Source: Anditalea andensis
GTDB taxonomy: Bacteria; Bacteroidota; Bacteroidia; Cytophagales; Cyclobacteriaceae
NCBI RefSeq assembly: GCF_000714815.1
Contig: NZ_JMIH01000039.1
Coordinates: 47,212-111,211 of the forward strand
DNA length: 64,000 bases
Reading direction: 5' to 3'
Part shown: in pieces, positions 25,428 through 35,561 of the stretch
Numbering within the stretch: the first letter of the stretch is position 1
How the letters are laid out: every line of letters starts with the position of its first letter
The notes under the pieces: generated by a model
What the model saw: only the letters and a program-made list of their open reading frames with translations
Database searches by the model: none
Told to the model about the DNA's origin: nothing
Program-made: the position numbers and the translations under genes

Positions 25428-27413
25428 TTACTTAGCAATCTTTATCCTTCCTACATTTAAAGAATTGCCCTTAAGCTCGAGATTTATTTTTTTATGTATG
25501 ACCGTAAATTCTTTCTCATTTGGATGGATAGCTTTGGGTTCATCAAATGAATTGGCTATAGTTAGATCATCTGAGGCTATTTCATACCATTTCCCTTTTT
25601 CTTTACCATTATACCTCCCATCCAAGCTGATACTGATTAGCTGTCCTGAAGGATTGGTATTGACTATTTTAAAGATCAATTCCTGTGTATGGTCATCTAT
25701 GGTCGCAGAGGCATAAATCCCTTCTTCACCTGCCAGGCTCTGCCCATTATATGTTATATCCAAAACATGGTTACCAGCGTTGGTGGAAAAAAGTTTTTGA
25801 ACATAATAGTTTGGAGTGGCATAGGCCTGAAGGTTGTCAAACCAGATCATATCAGGTGCCCATTGCCAGGCATTTACATGTGCTAATAACGGAGCATATG
25901 ATGCCAATCTTACAATATCCGCATTTCGCTCCAGCCCCGTCATAAACGCTGCTTCTGACAGTGCTGCTTCCCAGTTGTTTTTCTTTAGTGGATCTTTTTC
26001 TGTAGTACTATGTGCTGCATATTCTCCTGCAAAAACTTTTGGGCCGTTTCTATCATAATTATCATATCGACGGGCATTGGTTCTAAACCATTCCGGAGAT
26101 CGGTAATAATGTTCATCTATCAGTTCTGCGTTTCGCTTGGTTAGTTCTTCCCATAGGTAATCAAATTCTTTTCCATCCGGTGAGGGACCTGAAGTAGATA
26201 CGATTATGATATCTGGATAAGCAGCTTTTATAGCCTTTTCAAAAATATCAGCACGCTCAATGTATTGTGGCCCCCAGTTTTCGTTTCCGACTCCGATGTA
26301 TTTCAATCCAAAAGGTTCAGGATGTCCCATCTCGGCTCTTTTGTTTCCCCAAAAGCTATCCAAAGGACCGTTGGCAAATTCTATAAGGTCAATGGCATCC
26401 TGTACATATTCGTCCAGGGCAGCTAACGGAACCATTTCGCCTGAATTGTACTGACATGCCAATCCACAGCTGAGAATAGGAAGTGGTTCGGCTCCCAGAT
26501 CTTCTGAGAGTTGGAAATATTCGAAAAAGCCTATGCCGAAGGACTGAAAATAATCTGGAGCATTTCTATGGGCAAATTCAACGTTCCAACGGTTCATCAA
26601 CAAATCTCTTTCCTCCATTTTGCCGATCGTATTCTTCCATTGGTAGCGGTTATCCAGGTCAAATCCCTCTACTATACATCCTCCTGGAAAACGTAGGAAT
26701 CCAGGTTTCATGTCAGCCAGCAACTGTACCAAATCTTTCCGCATACCCCGCTTCCGACCCATCCATGTATCTTCGGGAAATAGGGAAACCATGTCCACAT
26801 CGAGCTCTCCCTCTCCTTCCAGCAATATCCGAAAGTTTATGTTGTCTGCTGTTAGTTTAGATGGCATCATGACTTCATATTCCTGCCATTCGTCCGTTAA
26901 TTCTTTAACAGTCCCTTCTGCGGCCACTTCATTTCCTTGTCCTCTGAGCTGTGCTTTAATAGAAAGGCTGTTTCCTTTGGCTACTCTGGCCAAAAAGGTC
27001 AAACGGTAATTCTCCCCTTCTTTGACTGCCATGCTCCTAAAGCCATCATTTTGCATACCAAAGGTACCGTTATCATTCAGGCGCTGGAGCCGCAGGTATC
27101 TTCTGTTTTTACCCTCTTCTTCATATCCTTGTACAAAATGGTATCCTTCCGCCCCATCGTGCGCCACCCTACTCCAACCCATAAATGGACTGGGAAACTC
27201 AAAAGAACTGTTTTTGATCATTTCTGCATATAGACCACCATCCGCTGCAAAATTGATATCTTCAAAGAAAAGGCCCCACATATCCGGAGCTATATCCGCT
27301 TTTATATCTGTCAGGTTTATAGTAAGTGTCTTGGCTGAAGTTTGAGCCTTAGCAGTTTTAATGCTAAAAAAAGTGACCAGAAAGAAAGCAAATAAATAGA
27401 AATAGGTTTTCAT
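25428..27413 (-). CDS. GH51 alpha-L-arabinofuranosidase with N-terminal CBM-like domain
   Basis: The protein has 661 residues with a signal peptide ending TAKAQ. Residues about 30-215 form a carbohydrate-binding-like beta-sandwich. The (beta/alpha)8 domain carries GFLRFPGGCIVEG, the acid/base Glu in KYIGVGNENWG (about residue 380) and the nucleophile Glu in VFAGEYAAH (about 465). A C-terminal beta domain closes the protein. It removes terminal alpha-L-arabinofuranose from arabinan, arabinogalactan or arabinoxylan. The gene is 32 bp from GH28 in the same direction. Confidence 0.93.
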   Translation of the reverse strand: MKTYFYLFAFFLVTFFSIKTAKAQTSAKTLTINLTDIKADIAPDMWGLFFEDINFAADGGLYAEMIKNSSFEFPSPFMGWSRVAHDGAEGYHFVQGYEEEGKNRRYLRLQRLNDNGTFGMQNDGFRSMAVKEGENYRLTFLARVAKGNSLSIKAQLRGQGNEVAAEGTVKELTDEWQEYEVMMPSKLTADNINFRILLEGEGELDVDMVSLFPEDTWMGRKRGMRKDLVQLLADMKPGFLRFPGGCIVEGFDLDNRYQWKNTIGKMEERDLLMNRWNVEFAHRNAPDYFQSFGIGFFEYFQLSEDLGAEPLPILSCGLACQYNSGEMVPLAALDEYVQDAIDLIEFANGPLDSFWGNKRAEMGHPEPFGLKYIGVGNENWGPQYIERADIFEKAIKAAYPDIIIVSTSGPSPDGKEFDYLWEELTKRNAELIDEHYYRSPEWFRTNARRYDNYDRNGPKVFAGEYAAHSTTEKDPLKKNNWEAALSEAAFMTGLERNADIVRLASYAPLLAHVNAWQWAPDMIWFDNLQAYATPNYYVQKLFSTNAGNHVLDITYNGQSLAGEEGIYASATIDDHTQELIFKIVNTNPSGQLISISLDGRYNGKEKGKWYEIASDDLTIANSFDEPKAIHPNEKEFTVIHKKINLELKGNSLNVGRIKIAK

Positions 27414-27445
27414 AGATTGTTTATTGGAAACGTTAAGCTGATAAT

Positions 27446-28879
27446 TTATTTATTTACATTTTTGGAGTTTGTGATTTCAACTGAGTGGTTATCCTCTGCA
27501 TTAATAGAAGTATTTTCTAATCTAATATTTGATGCATGGTCTATAGATCCAGCTGTTTCTGAAATTATAGTACTGTTTTTGATCAACACATTGTCTATAG
27601 GTGAACTTTCAGCTCCGGAGATATTCATCGCTTGTTTGGATTTTGAAACCTGCATATTATAGATTTCTATGTTTCTGAAGGTAGGGATACCCAGCACTTC
27701 AGGTTCAACTCTCCTCAGCATGGTTTTCCAATGCTCCGGTATGCTGTCTTCGTGAAATCCATCCGGCAATGTGGAATAGCTATAGGCTGGATTCCAATTT
27801 AGTCCTATCTCTATGGCCACACCTACCGTATCCATGATTATATTCCGGAGATATATATCTTCTACTGTCCCACCTCTGGTCATGGCCGATTTAAATCTTA
27901 AACCTACACTGGTTCCTTTGGCCTGAAGGTCATGCGCCAGTACATGTCTAATACCTCCTGAAGTTTCACTCCCGAAGGTGATCAATCCACCACCTGCACG
28001 GGATATACTGTTTCGGATCAGTACATATTCTGTAGGGATATTTACCCTAAGCCCATCGGCATCCCTTCCTGACTTCAGGCAGAAATTGTCATCATTGCAA
28101 TCTATATCACAGTTCTCCACTAAAATATAAGAAGACGAATCTATATCTATCCCATCAGTACTCGGACCATGGCCACCCAAGTTGTTTTGAATCACTAGTC
28201 CTCTGGCGGTGATATGCTGGGAATAAAGTATATGTACTGTCCAGAAGCCTGCCTGCTTCATGGTCAGGCCTTCTATGGTGATGTCAGAAGATTTGGATAC
28301 TAAAAGGGTTCGGGGGCGCTTCACATCATAATCCACAATCCATCTGAGTCCTTTTGCTTCATAATCCTTACGGGTAGTCCAGTAAGTATCCCAAAAAACC
28401 TTTCCCTGAGCATGAATATCACCCTTGCCTGTAACCGCTGCATTTTTCTGCTCGATGACATTGATAAGGGCAGCAGGCCATACCATCTCAATACCCGCTA
28501 CACGTGTAGGTATTTCGGGATACTGTGCTATATCCTGGCTACCGTATAGCGTAACCCCTTCATCAATCCGGAGATTAACGCCTGACTTGATAAATAAAGC
28601 TCCCGATAGGTATTCTCCTTTACGGAAGGTGACTATACCTCCCCCTTCTTCAGCACAAGTGTCTATTGCTTTCTGAATAGCTTCAGTGCTTAAGGTTTCT
28701 TTGTTAGCTACCGCACCAAATTGGTTAACAGAGTATTCTCTAGTTCCTTCGGGAAAGCTTTTGGCACCTACTTTTTCAAGCCATTCAAATTCAGGTTCAG
28801 CGTTGGATTCCTCTTTGATCGCACAGGAATAAAGAAGTAATGATAATATGCCAATATAGATTAAAGTAAAATTTTTCAT
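27446..28879 (-). CDS. GH28 polygalacturonase-like lipoprotein
   Basis: The protein has 477 residues with the lipobox LYSC. The right-handed beta-helix carries the GH28 motifs: STDGIDID, CNDDNFCLKSG (catalytic Asp pair), and a variant RFKSA in place of the canonical RIK. The early block is GGIVTFRKGEYLSGALF. It hydrolyses galacturonic-acid linkages in pectin (polygalacturonan, rhamnogalacturonan or xylogalacturonan). The surface or periplasmic lipoprotein location fits other enzymes of the cluster. Confidence 0.92.
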   Translation of the reverse strand: MKNFTLIYIGILSLLLYSCAIKEESNAEPEFEWLEKVGAKSFPEGTREYSVNQFGAVANKETLSTEAIQKAIDTCAEEGGGIVTFRKGEYLSGALFIKSGVNLRIDEGVTLYGSQDIAQYPEIPTRVAGIEMVWPAALINVIEQKNAAVTGKGDIHAQGKVFWDTYWTTRKDYEAKGLRWIVDYDVKRPRTLLVSKSSDITIEGLTMKQAGFWTVHILYSQHITARGLVIQNNLGGHGPSTDGIDIDSSSYILVENCDIDCNDDNFCLKSGRDADGLRVNIPTEYVLIRNSISRAGGGLITFGSETSGGIRHVLAHDLQAKGTSVGLRFKSAMTRGGTVEDIYLRNIIMDTVGVAIEIGLNWNPAYSYSTLPDGFHEDSIPEHWKTMLRRVEPEVLGIPTFRNIEIYNMQVSKSKQAMNISGAESSPIDNVLIKNSTIISETAGSIDHASNIRLENTSINAEDNHSVEITNSKNVNK

Positions 28880-29016
28880 TTCATTTACCGTCGAATTTAA
28901 TGGTAGTTGTTCTTTTACTTAAAGGCCAATAGAAATCTTTAGATGGTGAAGGTGCAACTGGATCGTAAATTGGAATAGACGATTTAGATATGCTGCTAAT
29001 TCTAAATTAGTATCTT

Positions 29017-29351
29017 TTAAACCCTGCACACTACTGCTTTTGCAAGTTCATAGGCGCCATAAGTATAAGAATGGGTATTGTCCCTAAGAACTTCATCCTG
29101 TCCATCCAAAGTGCTTTCTTGGGTATTAACAAATGCTTTATAGAATTATCTGGCTCCCATAATTCATACAGAATTTTACTTTTTGCCTGGAAATAAATCA
29201 GTCTCACTTCTTCTTCATTCGCAACCTGCCGTATGGCTTCTATATAATTATAGAGTGTATTTACTATTTTAAAGGATCCACCAAATAGGCGATGGATTAT
29301 ATAATATAAAAATCTGATTACTATTACATTAAATAACTTTAAATAAATCAT
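29017..29351 (-). pseudogene. Frameshifted C-terminal relic of a rhamnogalacturonan acetylesterase (SGNH/GDSL)
   Basis: On the minus strand the first frame reads KIVNTLYNYIEAIRQVANEE followed by an AKSKILYEL block, typical of the rhamnogalacturonan acetylesterase family. One base is missing near 29130. In the next frame the homology continues as AFVN...DEVLRDNTHSYTYGAYELA to a TAA at 29017-29019; DNTH...GAYELAK corresponds to the catalytic Asp-His block. The N-terminal half with the GDS nucleophile is absent. The relic is squeezed between GH95 (4 bp away) and GH28. The intact double esterase at 39148 is a related gene. Confidence 0.8.
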
Positions 29352-29354
29352 AGC

Positions 29355-31772
29355 TTAAAGAATATTGATTTCATAAGTTTGATCTTTCCTGGTATCAAAG
29401 CTGGTGATATAATACGTTTGTCCATCCAGAATTAATTCAGCGACTTTAGCGTCTGCACCTATTATTTCCAGTTTCTCTTTGGACTTGAGCATACATGGCA
29501 GTCCAGATCCAGAAGTTATGGTAGCATGGAAAAGCCGCCCATCTTGCCATGCCATATCGACCGTAAAATTTCCTCTGGCTACCAAACCATTGATCTCCCC
29601 TCCTGACCAGGCAGCAGGTAGCGCAGGCAATAAGGTAATCTCTCCCAGATGGCTTTGAAGGAGCATCTCTCCCACACCTGATGTGCCTCCAAAATTACCA
29701 TCGATCTGAAACGGTGGATGGGTGTCAAACAGATTGTTTAATGTAGAGCCTTTCAGCAACTCTTGAAAAACTTTATAAGCATGGTCTCCATCTAAGAGCC
29801 TGGCCCAAAAATTTATTTTCCAAGCCTTACTCCATCCTGTACCTCCATCACCTCTCATTTCCAGGGTACGTCGGCTGGCTTCTGCTATATCTTTATTTAT
29901 CCATGGAGAAATTTGTCTTCCGGGATGTAATCCGAAAAGATGGGAAACGTGCCTATGTTCTGGATCCTCATCTTCCCAGTCTCCAAACCATTCTACCAGA
30001 TTACCTTTTTTACCAATTTTCAATGGGCTGAGCATATCTCTTTTTTGTTTTATCTTAGTGGCAAATTCACTGTCTTCACCCAAAATTTCACTGGCATCAA
30101 TGATATTGCTAAAGAGGTCCCACATGATTTCCATGTCCATAGCAGAGGCGATGGTGACAGTCCCCTGATATCCTTTGGGGTGGATATAAACATTTTCTGG
30201 AGAAGTGGATGGTGCGGTGAGCAGCTGCCCCTCTTTTTCTATCAACCAATCAAGACAAAACTCGGCTGCACCTTTCATCAGCGGATATGCTTTATCCCTA
30301 AGGTAGGCAGTATCGGCAGTAAATAAGAAATGTTCATACAGGTGTTGGGACAGCCATGGGCTTCCAAGAGACCAGTTGGCCCATTTGGGGTCTCCTTCAC
30401 CCTGGCCGACAGGATTGGTTTGGGCCCAGATATCTGTATTGTGGTGGACTGCCCAGCCCGACATATTATAATAATTTTTGGCAGTCTGCAGACCATTATG
30501 AGCCGTTCTTGCTATATGATCTATAAGTGGTTCATTCATTTCCGAAAGATTGGTCATACCAGCTGGCCAATAATTCATCTGTAAATTAATATTCGTAGTA
30601 TAATTACTTCTCCAAGGTGGATCAATAGATTTGTTCCATATTCCCTGGAGGTTAGCCGGTATGCCATCCGGTCTGGATGATGATATGAGCAGGTACCTGC
30701 CAAACTGAAAATAAAGGCTTTCCAAAGCTTTGTCCTCTACTCCCTCTTTGTAATTGATTAACCTTTCATCGATGGGACGGTCCGGAGCTTGCTGCCCGGC
30801 TAACCTGAATGAGAGGCGATCAAAATAAAACTTGTAATCAGCTATATGCGCTTCTTTTAATTGATCAAATGGCTTTCCTTCTATATCAGATATATACCCC
30901 TGTACCACAGCTTTTTCGTCCTTTCCATCTTTATCCGGACAAGTATTAAATCCGTTAAAACTTGTAGCGGCAGCTACGATCAAAACTACCTCTGAAGCAT
31001 TTTTGATGTGTAATAGGCTGTCGGCACTTACCAGACCGTCATGCTGGGCCACACGTACCCTCCATTCAAACCGCATCCCATTACACGATTCGGTATCAGC
31101 ATATTGGTATTGCTGAGCATTACCCCATTCCTGATCGTCGATCCTTGCTTTGCCAGTTAGGACAAGTTCATGATTGCCAATTGATTTTTGAAAGGCCAGC
31201 GGATGATCATTATCAAGGCTTAAATTCAATGTGCCAGGTTTGCTTGTTTGTAACTTTATTACCATCACCTGATCTGGAGCTGAAATAAACATTTCTCTGG
31301 TATATTGAATTCCTGATGCTATAAAGCTTGTAAATGATGTGGCATTAGAAATATCAAGGTCGCGGTGATAATCTTCCACCTCACCATCAAATGCTTGATG
31401 GATGATCAAATCCCCCATAGGCTGGTACTTCTGAGTATCAGGACCCTGCATCTTTTTGAGATAATGTACTGCTGCTTCATGGTCATCGCTGAAAAGTGCT
31501 TTCCTTACATCGCTCAGATATTTCTTAGCATCTCCATTGGGATTTAAGTTGGCGGGTCCTCCCGTCCATAGAGTTTCCTCATTTAGCTGAATAAGTTCTT
31601 TGGCTGGATCACCAAAAACCATGGCACCCAATCTGCCATTACCCAAGGGTAAAGCTTCATTCCATTCTTTGGCTGGCCTATCATACCAGAGCAATAGGTC
31701 ATGCTTTACCTGAGCTTTGACCTGAACGGCACTGCTAATTAATAGTGCCACAAACATCCTCAATATCTTCAT
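29355..31772 (-). CDS. GH95 alpha-L-fucosidase / alpha-L-galactosidase
   Basis: The protein has about 805 residues with a signal peptide ending VQVKAQ. The N-terminal domain has WNEALPLGNGRLGAMVFG and LNEETLWTGGP, the GH95 opening signature. The (alpha/alpha)6 catalytic barrel includes TTNINLQMNYWPAGMTNL (active-site Asn pair) and LFGLHPGRQISPWI. The closing NLFDTHPPFQIDGNFGGT contains the catalytic-region Asp. It cleaves terminal alpha-1,2-L-fucose or L-galactose. The ATG at 31772 gives the best signal peptide. Downstream fucose genes favour fucose as product. Confidence 0.93.
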   Translation of the reverse strand: MKILRMFVALLISSAVQVKAQVKHDLLLWYDRPAKEWNEALPLGNGRLGAMVFGDPAKELIQLNEETLWTGGPANLNPNGDAKKYLSDVRKALFSDDHEAAVHYLKKMQGPDTQKYQPMGDLIIHQAFDGEVEDYHRDLDISNATSFTSFIASGIQYTREMFISAPDQVMVIKLQTSKPGTLNLSLDNDHPLAFQKSIGNHELVLTGKARIDDQEWGNAQQYQYADTESCNGMRFEWRVRVAQHDGLVSADSLLHIKNASEVVLIVAAATSFNGFNTCPDKDGKDEKAVVQGYISDIEGKPFDQLKEAHIADYKFYFDRLSFRLAGQQAPDRPIDERLINYKEGVEDKALESLYFQFGRYLLISSSRPDGIPANLQGIWNKSIDPPWRSNYTTNINLQMNYWPAGMTNLSEMNEPLIDHIARTAHNGLQTAKNYYNMSGWAVHHNTDIWAQTNPVGQGEGDPKWANWSLGSPWLSQHLYEHFLFTADTAYLRDKAYPLMKGAAEFCLDWLIEKEGQLLTAPSTSPENVYIHPKGYQGTVTIASAMDMEIMWDLFSNIIDASEILGEDSEFATKIKQKRDMLSPLKIGKKGNLVEWFGDWEDEDPEHRHVSHLFGLHPGRQISPWINKDIAEASRRTLEMRGDGGTGWSKAWKINFWARLLDGDHAYKVFQELLKGSTLNNLFDTHPPFQIDGNFGGTSGVGEMLLQSHLGEITLLPALPAAWSGGEINGLVARGNFTVDMAWQDGRLFHATITSGSGLPCMLKSKEKLEIIGADAKVAELILDGQTYYITSFDTRKDQTYEINIL

Positions 31773-31898
31773 CTTCCAAATTAACACAAAGAAGTTATCA
31801 ATTACTAAATCAATGGATTGTCACTAATCAATATTTTGCTTTCTTAGATTAATCTATTTGATCAATCCAAAATTTATTCATCTATTATTAATTCATGA

Positions 31899-33260
31899 TC
31901 ACTGCTTTAGCAATTGAAGAGAACTATCATTGATTTCGAATTCGTTATTTTGGATCAATCTGTAAATCTCTGCTCCCGCGGCTATTACAGGACCATATCC
32001 ATGTGCTGCAAATTTATTGACCGGCCTGTGATAATAAAAGGCGGGATCAAATCCCATACCTGTACCTACACAGGTGCCCTCTACCTGCCCTCTTTCATTA
32101 ACCATAGTGGATACTGCATGCCACGCCAGCATGACCATAGGTGCATGAGCTAAATCATCTATCCATCCTTCATTGATTGCCTTAGCTATGCAGTAGGCAT
32201 AGATAGCCGTAGCGGATGTTTCTAAATAGGAATCGTTTTTATCTAAAAGCTGGTGCCAAAATCCGGCACCTGACTGAAGTGGGGCCAGTCCTCTGATATG
32301 CTTTTTCAAAAGATCCATCACCACCTCTCTGCCGGGATGGTTTTCAGGCAGAGCACTAAGTACTTCTATTTTAGTCAACAGCGCCCAACCATTGGCCCTA
32401 GCCCAATGAAATTCTGGGTGTACATCCATATCTTCCACCCAGCCATGCATGTACAGACCTTTGTCTTTATTGAACATTCTTTGAGAAAACAGTTCAATTT
32501 GACGGACTGCTTCATCATAATATTTTTGTTCTCCGGTAAGCTTGCCCATCTGAACGATAGCCGGTACGCTCATATATAGATCATCCAACCATATTGTATT
32601 TTTCAGAGGTCTATTTCTGGCCAGCGTACCATCTTCTAGACGATACTCTTTTGTCATGATATAATTCATGAAATTATCGACTATAGGCCTCACATCAGCA
32701 TCGACTCCTGCTCTTTCTGTTTTTATAAATGCCGCGCATAATGCACCGGCATCATCCAGTGCACCGGGATGCAGGATTGAATGAAGGGCATTCTTTTGCT
32801 CTTTCATAGTCCTGAAGTGTGGGTAAAGATCTGCTATAAATTTTACCCTGTCTTTTGTATAATCTGTATATTTTTTATCTCCTGTTATTTCACCTGCTTC
32901 CAGCATAGCTGAATAGGTAACTCCCCATTCATAACTGAGCAGTCTGAAATCACCTTGCTTAAGTTGCGTGTTATGATTAAAATTCTTCGGGTCTTTTATT
33001 TCGTCCAAACTGATTTTATCCACTAAGCTGGCTGGTGTCACATCAGCTAAATAATCCCTTACTCTGTCAATAACTACTTTTACGTCTTCTTTATTCACTA
33101 TCCCGTATGGAACGGGATAATCAGGTTGCAATAAATGTAAAGGAGTATTGGTATCTGTAATTTCTGTCTTTCCAGGCGTCTGACCATATACCGGGCCTAA
33201 TAGCATAAATGAAATCGCTATAGTCACTCCTTTCTTTAAAAACATTTGGGAGAAATCCAT
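31899..33260 (-). CDS. GH105 unsaturated rhamnogalacturonyl hydrolase
   Basis: The protein has about 453 residues with a signal ending GPVYGQ. The (alpha/alpha)6 barrel of GH105/GH88 is shown by NTIWLDDLYMSVPAIVQMG, HGWVEDMDVHPEFHWARANG (WARxNGW catalytic-site block), and a C-terminal GTCVGTGMGFDPAFYYHRP. It removes the unsaturated uronic acid left by pectate or rhamnogalacturonan lyases. I chose the ATG at 33260 because longer starts lack a leader. A terminator-like hairpin lies upstream at 33325-33356. Confidence 0.9.
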   Translation of the reverse strand: MDFSQMFLKKGVTIAISFMLLGPVYGQTPGKTEITDTNTPLHLLQPDYPVPYGIVNKEDVKVVIDRVRDYLADVTPASLVDKISLDEIKDPKNFNHNTQLKQGDFRLLSYEWGVTYSAMLEAGEITGDKKYTDYTKDRVKFIADLYPHFRTMKEQKNALHSILHPGALDDAGALCAAFIKTERAGVDADVRPIVDNFMNYIMTKEYRLEDGTLARNRPLKNTIWLDDLYMSVPAIVQMGKLTGEQKYYDEAVRQIELFSQRMFNKDKGLYMHGWVEDMDVHPEFHWARANGWALLTKIEVLSALPENHPGREVVMDLLKKHIRGLAPLQSGAGFWHQLLDKNDSYLETSATAIYAYCIAKAINEGWIDDLAHAPMVMLAWHAVSTMVNERGQVEGTCVGTGMGFDPAFYYHRPVNKFAAHGYGPVIAAGAEIYRLIQNNEFEINDSSLQLLKQ

Positions 33261-33324
33261 TATCATATTATTAAATCGGTTTATATAATCTTTAAAACTT
33301 ATATTTTCTAATGATAGGGTATAT

Positions 33325-33356
33325 GAGAAAAGAGGTGATCTCATAAAGACCACCTC
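33325..33356 (-). terminator. Intrinsic terminator or attenuator after SusD
   Basis: On the minus strand GAGGTG pairs with CACCTC with an inner TCT/AGA extension, followed by TTTTCT. It sits 43 bp after the SusD stop and about 70 bp before the GH105 start. It could give higher SusC/SusD expression than the downstream enzymes. Confidence 0.65.
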
Positions 33357-33398
33357 AAATAATCAATTATAACCCAATATTCAATTTATACCTGAAGA

Positions 33399-35543
33399 TC
33401 AATAGCCTGGGTTCTGATATGCGGATCGCTCTGTAGCATCCAGCGGTCGACCATTTTCATCAGTAAGTTGTATCATGTAGTTAAACGGCCACATTCTGAA
33501 AGTATGGTGTTTTTGCATCTGGCCTTTACCTCTACCATCCTGTCCATTTCCTCCTCCTGTATTGGTGGCTACAGGCCATAACCCCACTGCGCTCGAAGCC
33601 ATTTGATTATAGTGCATTACCCTTTCATATAAAATACCGGCATTGTGCAGGTCCTCCCACATGATGCCTTCTCCGAGAAATTCCCGGTTTTTTTCATTAT
33701 AGATAAAATGGACAAACATATCCTGCTTACTCGACACAGTAGGAATATACCCTTCTCGCTGTGCCTCTGGGGTACCGGGAGTAAAATGGTTTTCAGTTAC
33801 CATAATAGCATTATAGGAATCTCCTGCAGCAGTGTATGGGGCCACTCTTTCTGCAGGTGTCAGATCATTGGCTTCTGGATACCATTCTACCAAAACGTTT
33901 GGTCGCTGTTCGCCTCCTTTGAATGCTGCTCTCTGTCTCAATACGTTGATATCTGCCACAGCTGAACCGAAATCCCCCTTACGGCCATAAGCTTCTGCAC
34001 GGATAAGATAAGTTTCAGCCAGTCTCATCAGGATGGCATCTCGCGTACCTGCTTCGCTATTAAAGTTACTTTCATCAGAACTTCCTCCCCTCATAGGATC
34101 TACATATTTTTTTACGGAGAGATAAGGGGCTGTTTGTGTTGCCAAACCTAGATTGGCGCCATTGATAAATAATCTGTAATAATAATTGCCTGTAGTAGCG
34201 GACCTTACCCACCTTACCATAAACTGATAGGGTTGGCTCATTGCCTTCATGGAGTCAAGTGCATTTTCCCGGTCATTTTCCAAATAAATCAGCGCTCTGG
34301 CACCATTTTGTATTCTTCGTTCACCTGATCTCACTTCCGGAGCACCAGCGGGTTTATTGGCATTCCACCATGCTGCAGAGACTGCATTCCAGTTATAGGA
34401 AGTAGAGTTGCTTCCCATATTGCTGATATACTCATGGCGAAAGGTCTTGGCATACCTACTATCATGTAGCTTATCCCTAAAGTTATCATATCCCCAATCT
34501 GTAGGCTTAAAGGTACCAAAAGGACGGCCATAGATCATCGATCTGTTTACACCTGTTTGGTCTGTATAATTACCTATATGATAATTTACAGATCTGTTTC
34601 CGGTAAATCTACCATTTAAACCTATGTTGGTGTCAAACTGGGCTGCCCACAAAACCTCAGGATGCGGATTGGTCTCTGATACGGCCGGGTCGAATAAAGT
34701 ATGGTAATCTGGAGCTAATCCCCCTACCCCATTGATAACTTCAGTAGCTATCTGGATGGAATTATCGAGATCGGAAGGGACATTTCCTTTATATAACATT
34801 CTCAGGTGCTCTTCAGCACCAGCAAATCCCGCCGCTTGGGCCCGGTTCAAATACAACTTGGCCAAGAAATGACCGGCAGCCCATTTGGTCAGACGGCCTT
34901 TTGGGGCACTAGTCGGAAGGTGCTCATAGGCAAACTGCATATCCGTAATCATCTGGGTATATATATCTTCCAGTGAAGCTTTTGGATAATAATAGATACC
35001 AGAATCCTGTCTTCTTGGCGTCAGTGTTAAAGGAATGTCGCCCAACTGATTAGACGTAAGATAAAAAGCCCAAGAACGCAGCATCAGTATCTCTGCCTTT
35101 CTCCTGTTTGCATAAGTTTGATCTGTACCAAATATACCTGGCTGGATATTCTCCAATACATCCAATGCGATATTACAATTATTGATATGGGGGTAAGCAC
35201 CCATAGGAGCATAGTTGGAATTGGACGTTCCCAGCATATTAAATACATTACTGGCTATAGAGCTGAGGTCGTTACCATATGTACCTACTTCCATTCGCGC
35301 CCAAGCAGGGCTGGTACTCATATAAGCATCAGTTTCTGCCTGAGTGGGCCTAGCGCCACTGGCATCCCATTCATGTTTAATTCTGGCATATACATATAAA
35401 CCATTGATCAAGGCTTCAAGCCCATTTTCATCATTGTAATAATCCTGTGTTAGGTTAGCTACCTGCTCTTCTTCCAGAAAATCCTGGCATGAGGTCATCG
35501 GATTGACAAGGGCCAGTGCTAAAATCCATATATATTTTTTCAT
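33399..35543 (-). CDS. SusD/RagB-like glycan-binding outer-membrane lipoprotein
   Basis: The protein has 714 residues with a lipoprotein signal (PMTSC, then QDFLEEE, typical of SusD). The N-terminal SusD-like region carries DYYNDENGLEALINGLY, the TPR part includes AEILMLRSWAFYL and GRLTKWAAGHFLAKLYLNRA, and the RagB C-terminus has RLAETYLIRAEAYGRKG. It binds the polysaccharide on the cell surface and closes over the SusC channel. At more than 700 residues it is on the long side for the family. Directly downstream of SusC (19 bp). Confidence 0.95.
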   Translation of the reverse strand: MKKYIWILALALVNPMTSCQDFLEEEQVANLTQDYYNDENGLEALINGLYVYARIKHEWDASGARPTQAETDAYMSTSPAWARMEVGTYGNDLSSIASNVFNMLGTSNSNYAPMGAYPHINNCNIALDVLENIQPGIFGTDQTYANRRKAEILMLRSWAFYLTSNQLGDIPLTLTPRRQDSGIYYYPKASLEDIYTQMITDMQFAYEHLPTSAPKGRLTKWAAGHFLAKLYLNRAQAAGFAGAEEHLRMLYKGNVPSDLDNSIQIATEVINGVGGLAPDYHTLFDPAVSETNPHPEVLWAAQFDTNIGLNGRFTGNRSVNYHIGNYTDQTGVNRSMIYGRPFGTFKPTDWGYDNFRDKLHDSRYAKTFRHEYISNMGSNSTSYNWNAVSAAWWNANKPAGAPEVRSGERRIQNGARALIYLENDRENALDSMKAMSQPYQFMVRWVRSATTGNYYYRLFINGANLGLATQTAPYLSVKKYVDPMRGGSSDESNFNSEAGTRDAILMRLAETYLIRAEAYGRKGDFGSAVADINVLRQRAAFKGGEQRPNVLVEWYPEANDLTPAERVAPYTAAGDSYNAIMVTENHFTPGTPEAQREGYIPTVSSKQDMFVHFIYNEKNREFLGEGIMWEDLHNAGILYERVMHYNQMASSAVGLWPVATNTGGGNGQDGRGKGQMQKHHTFRMWPFNYMIQLTDENGRPLDATERSAYQNPGY

Positions 35544-35561
35544 AGTATATTCAATTATAAA

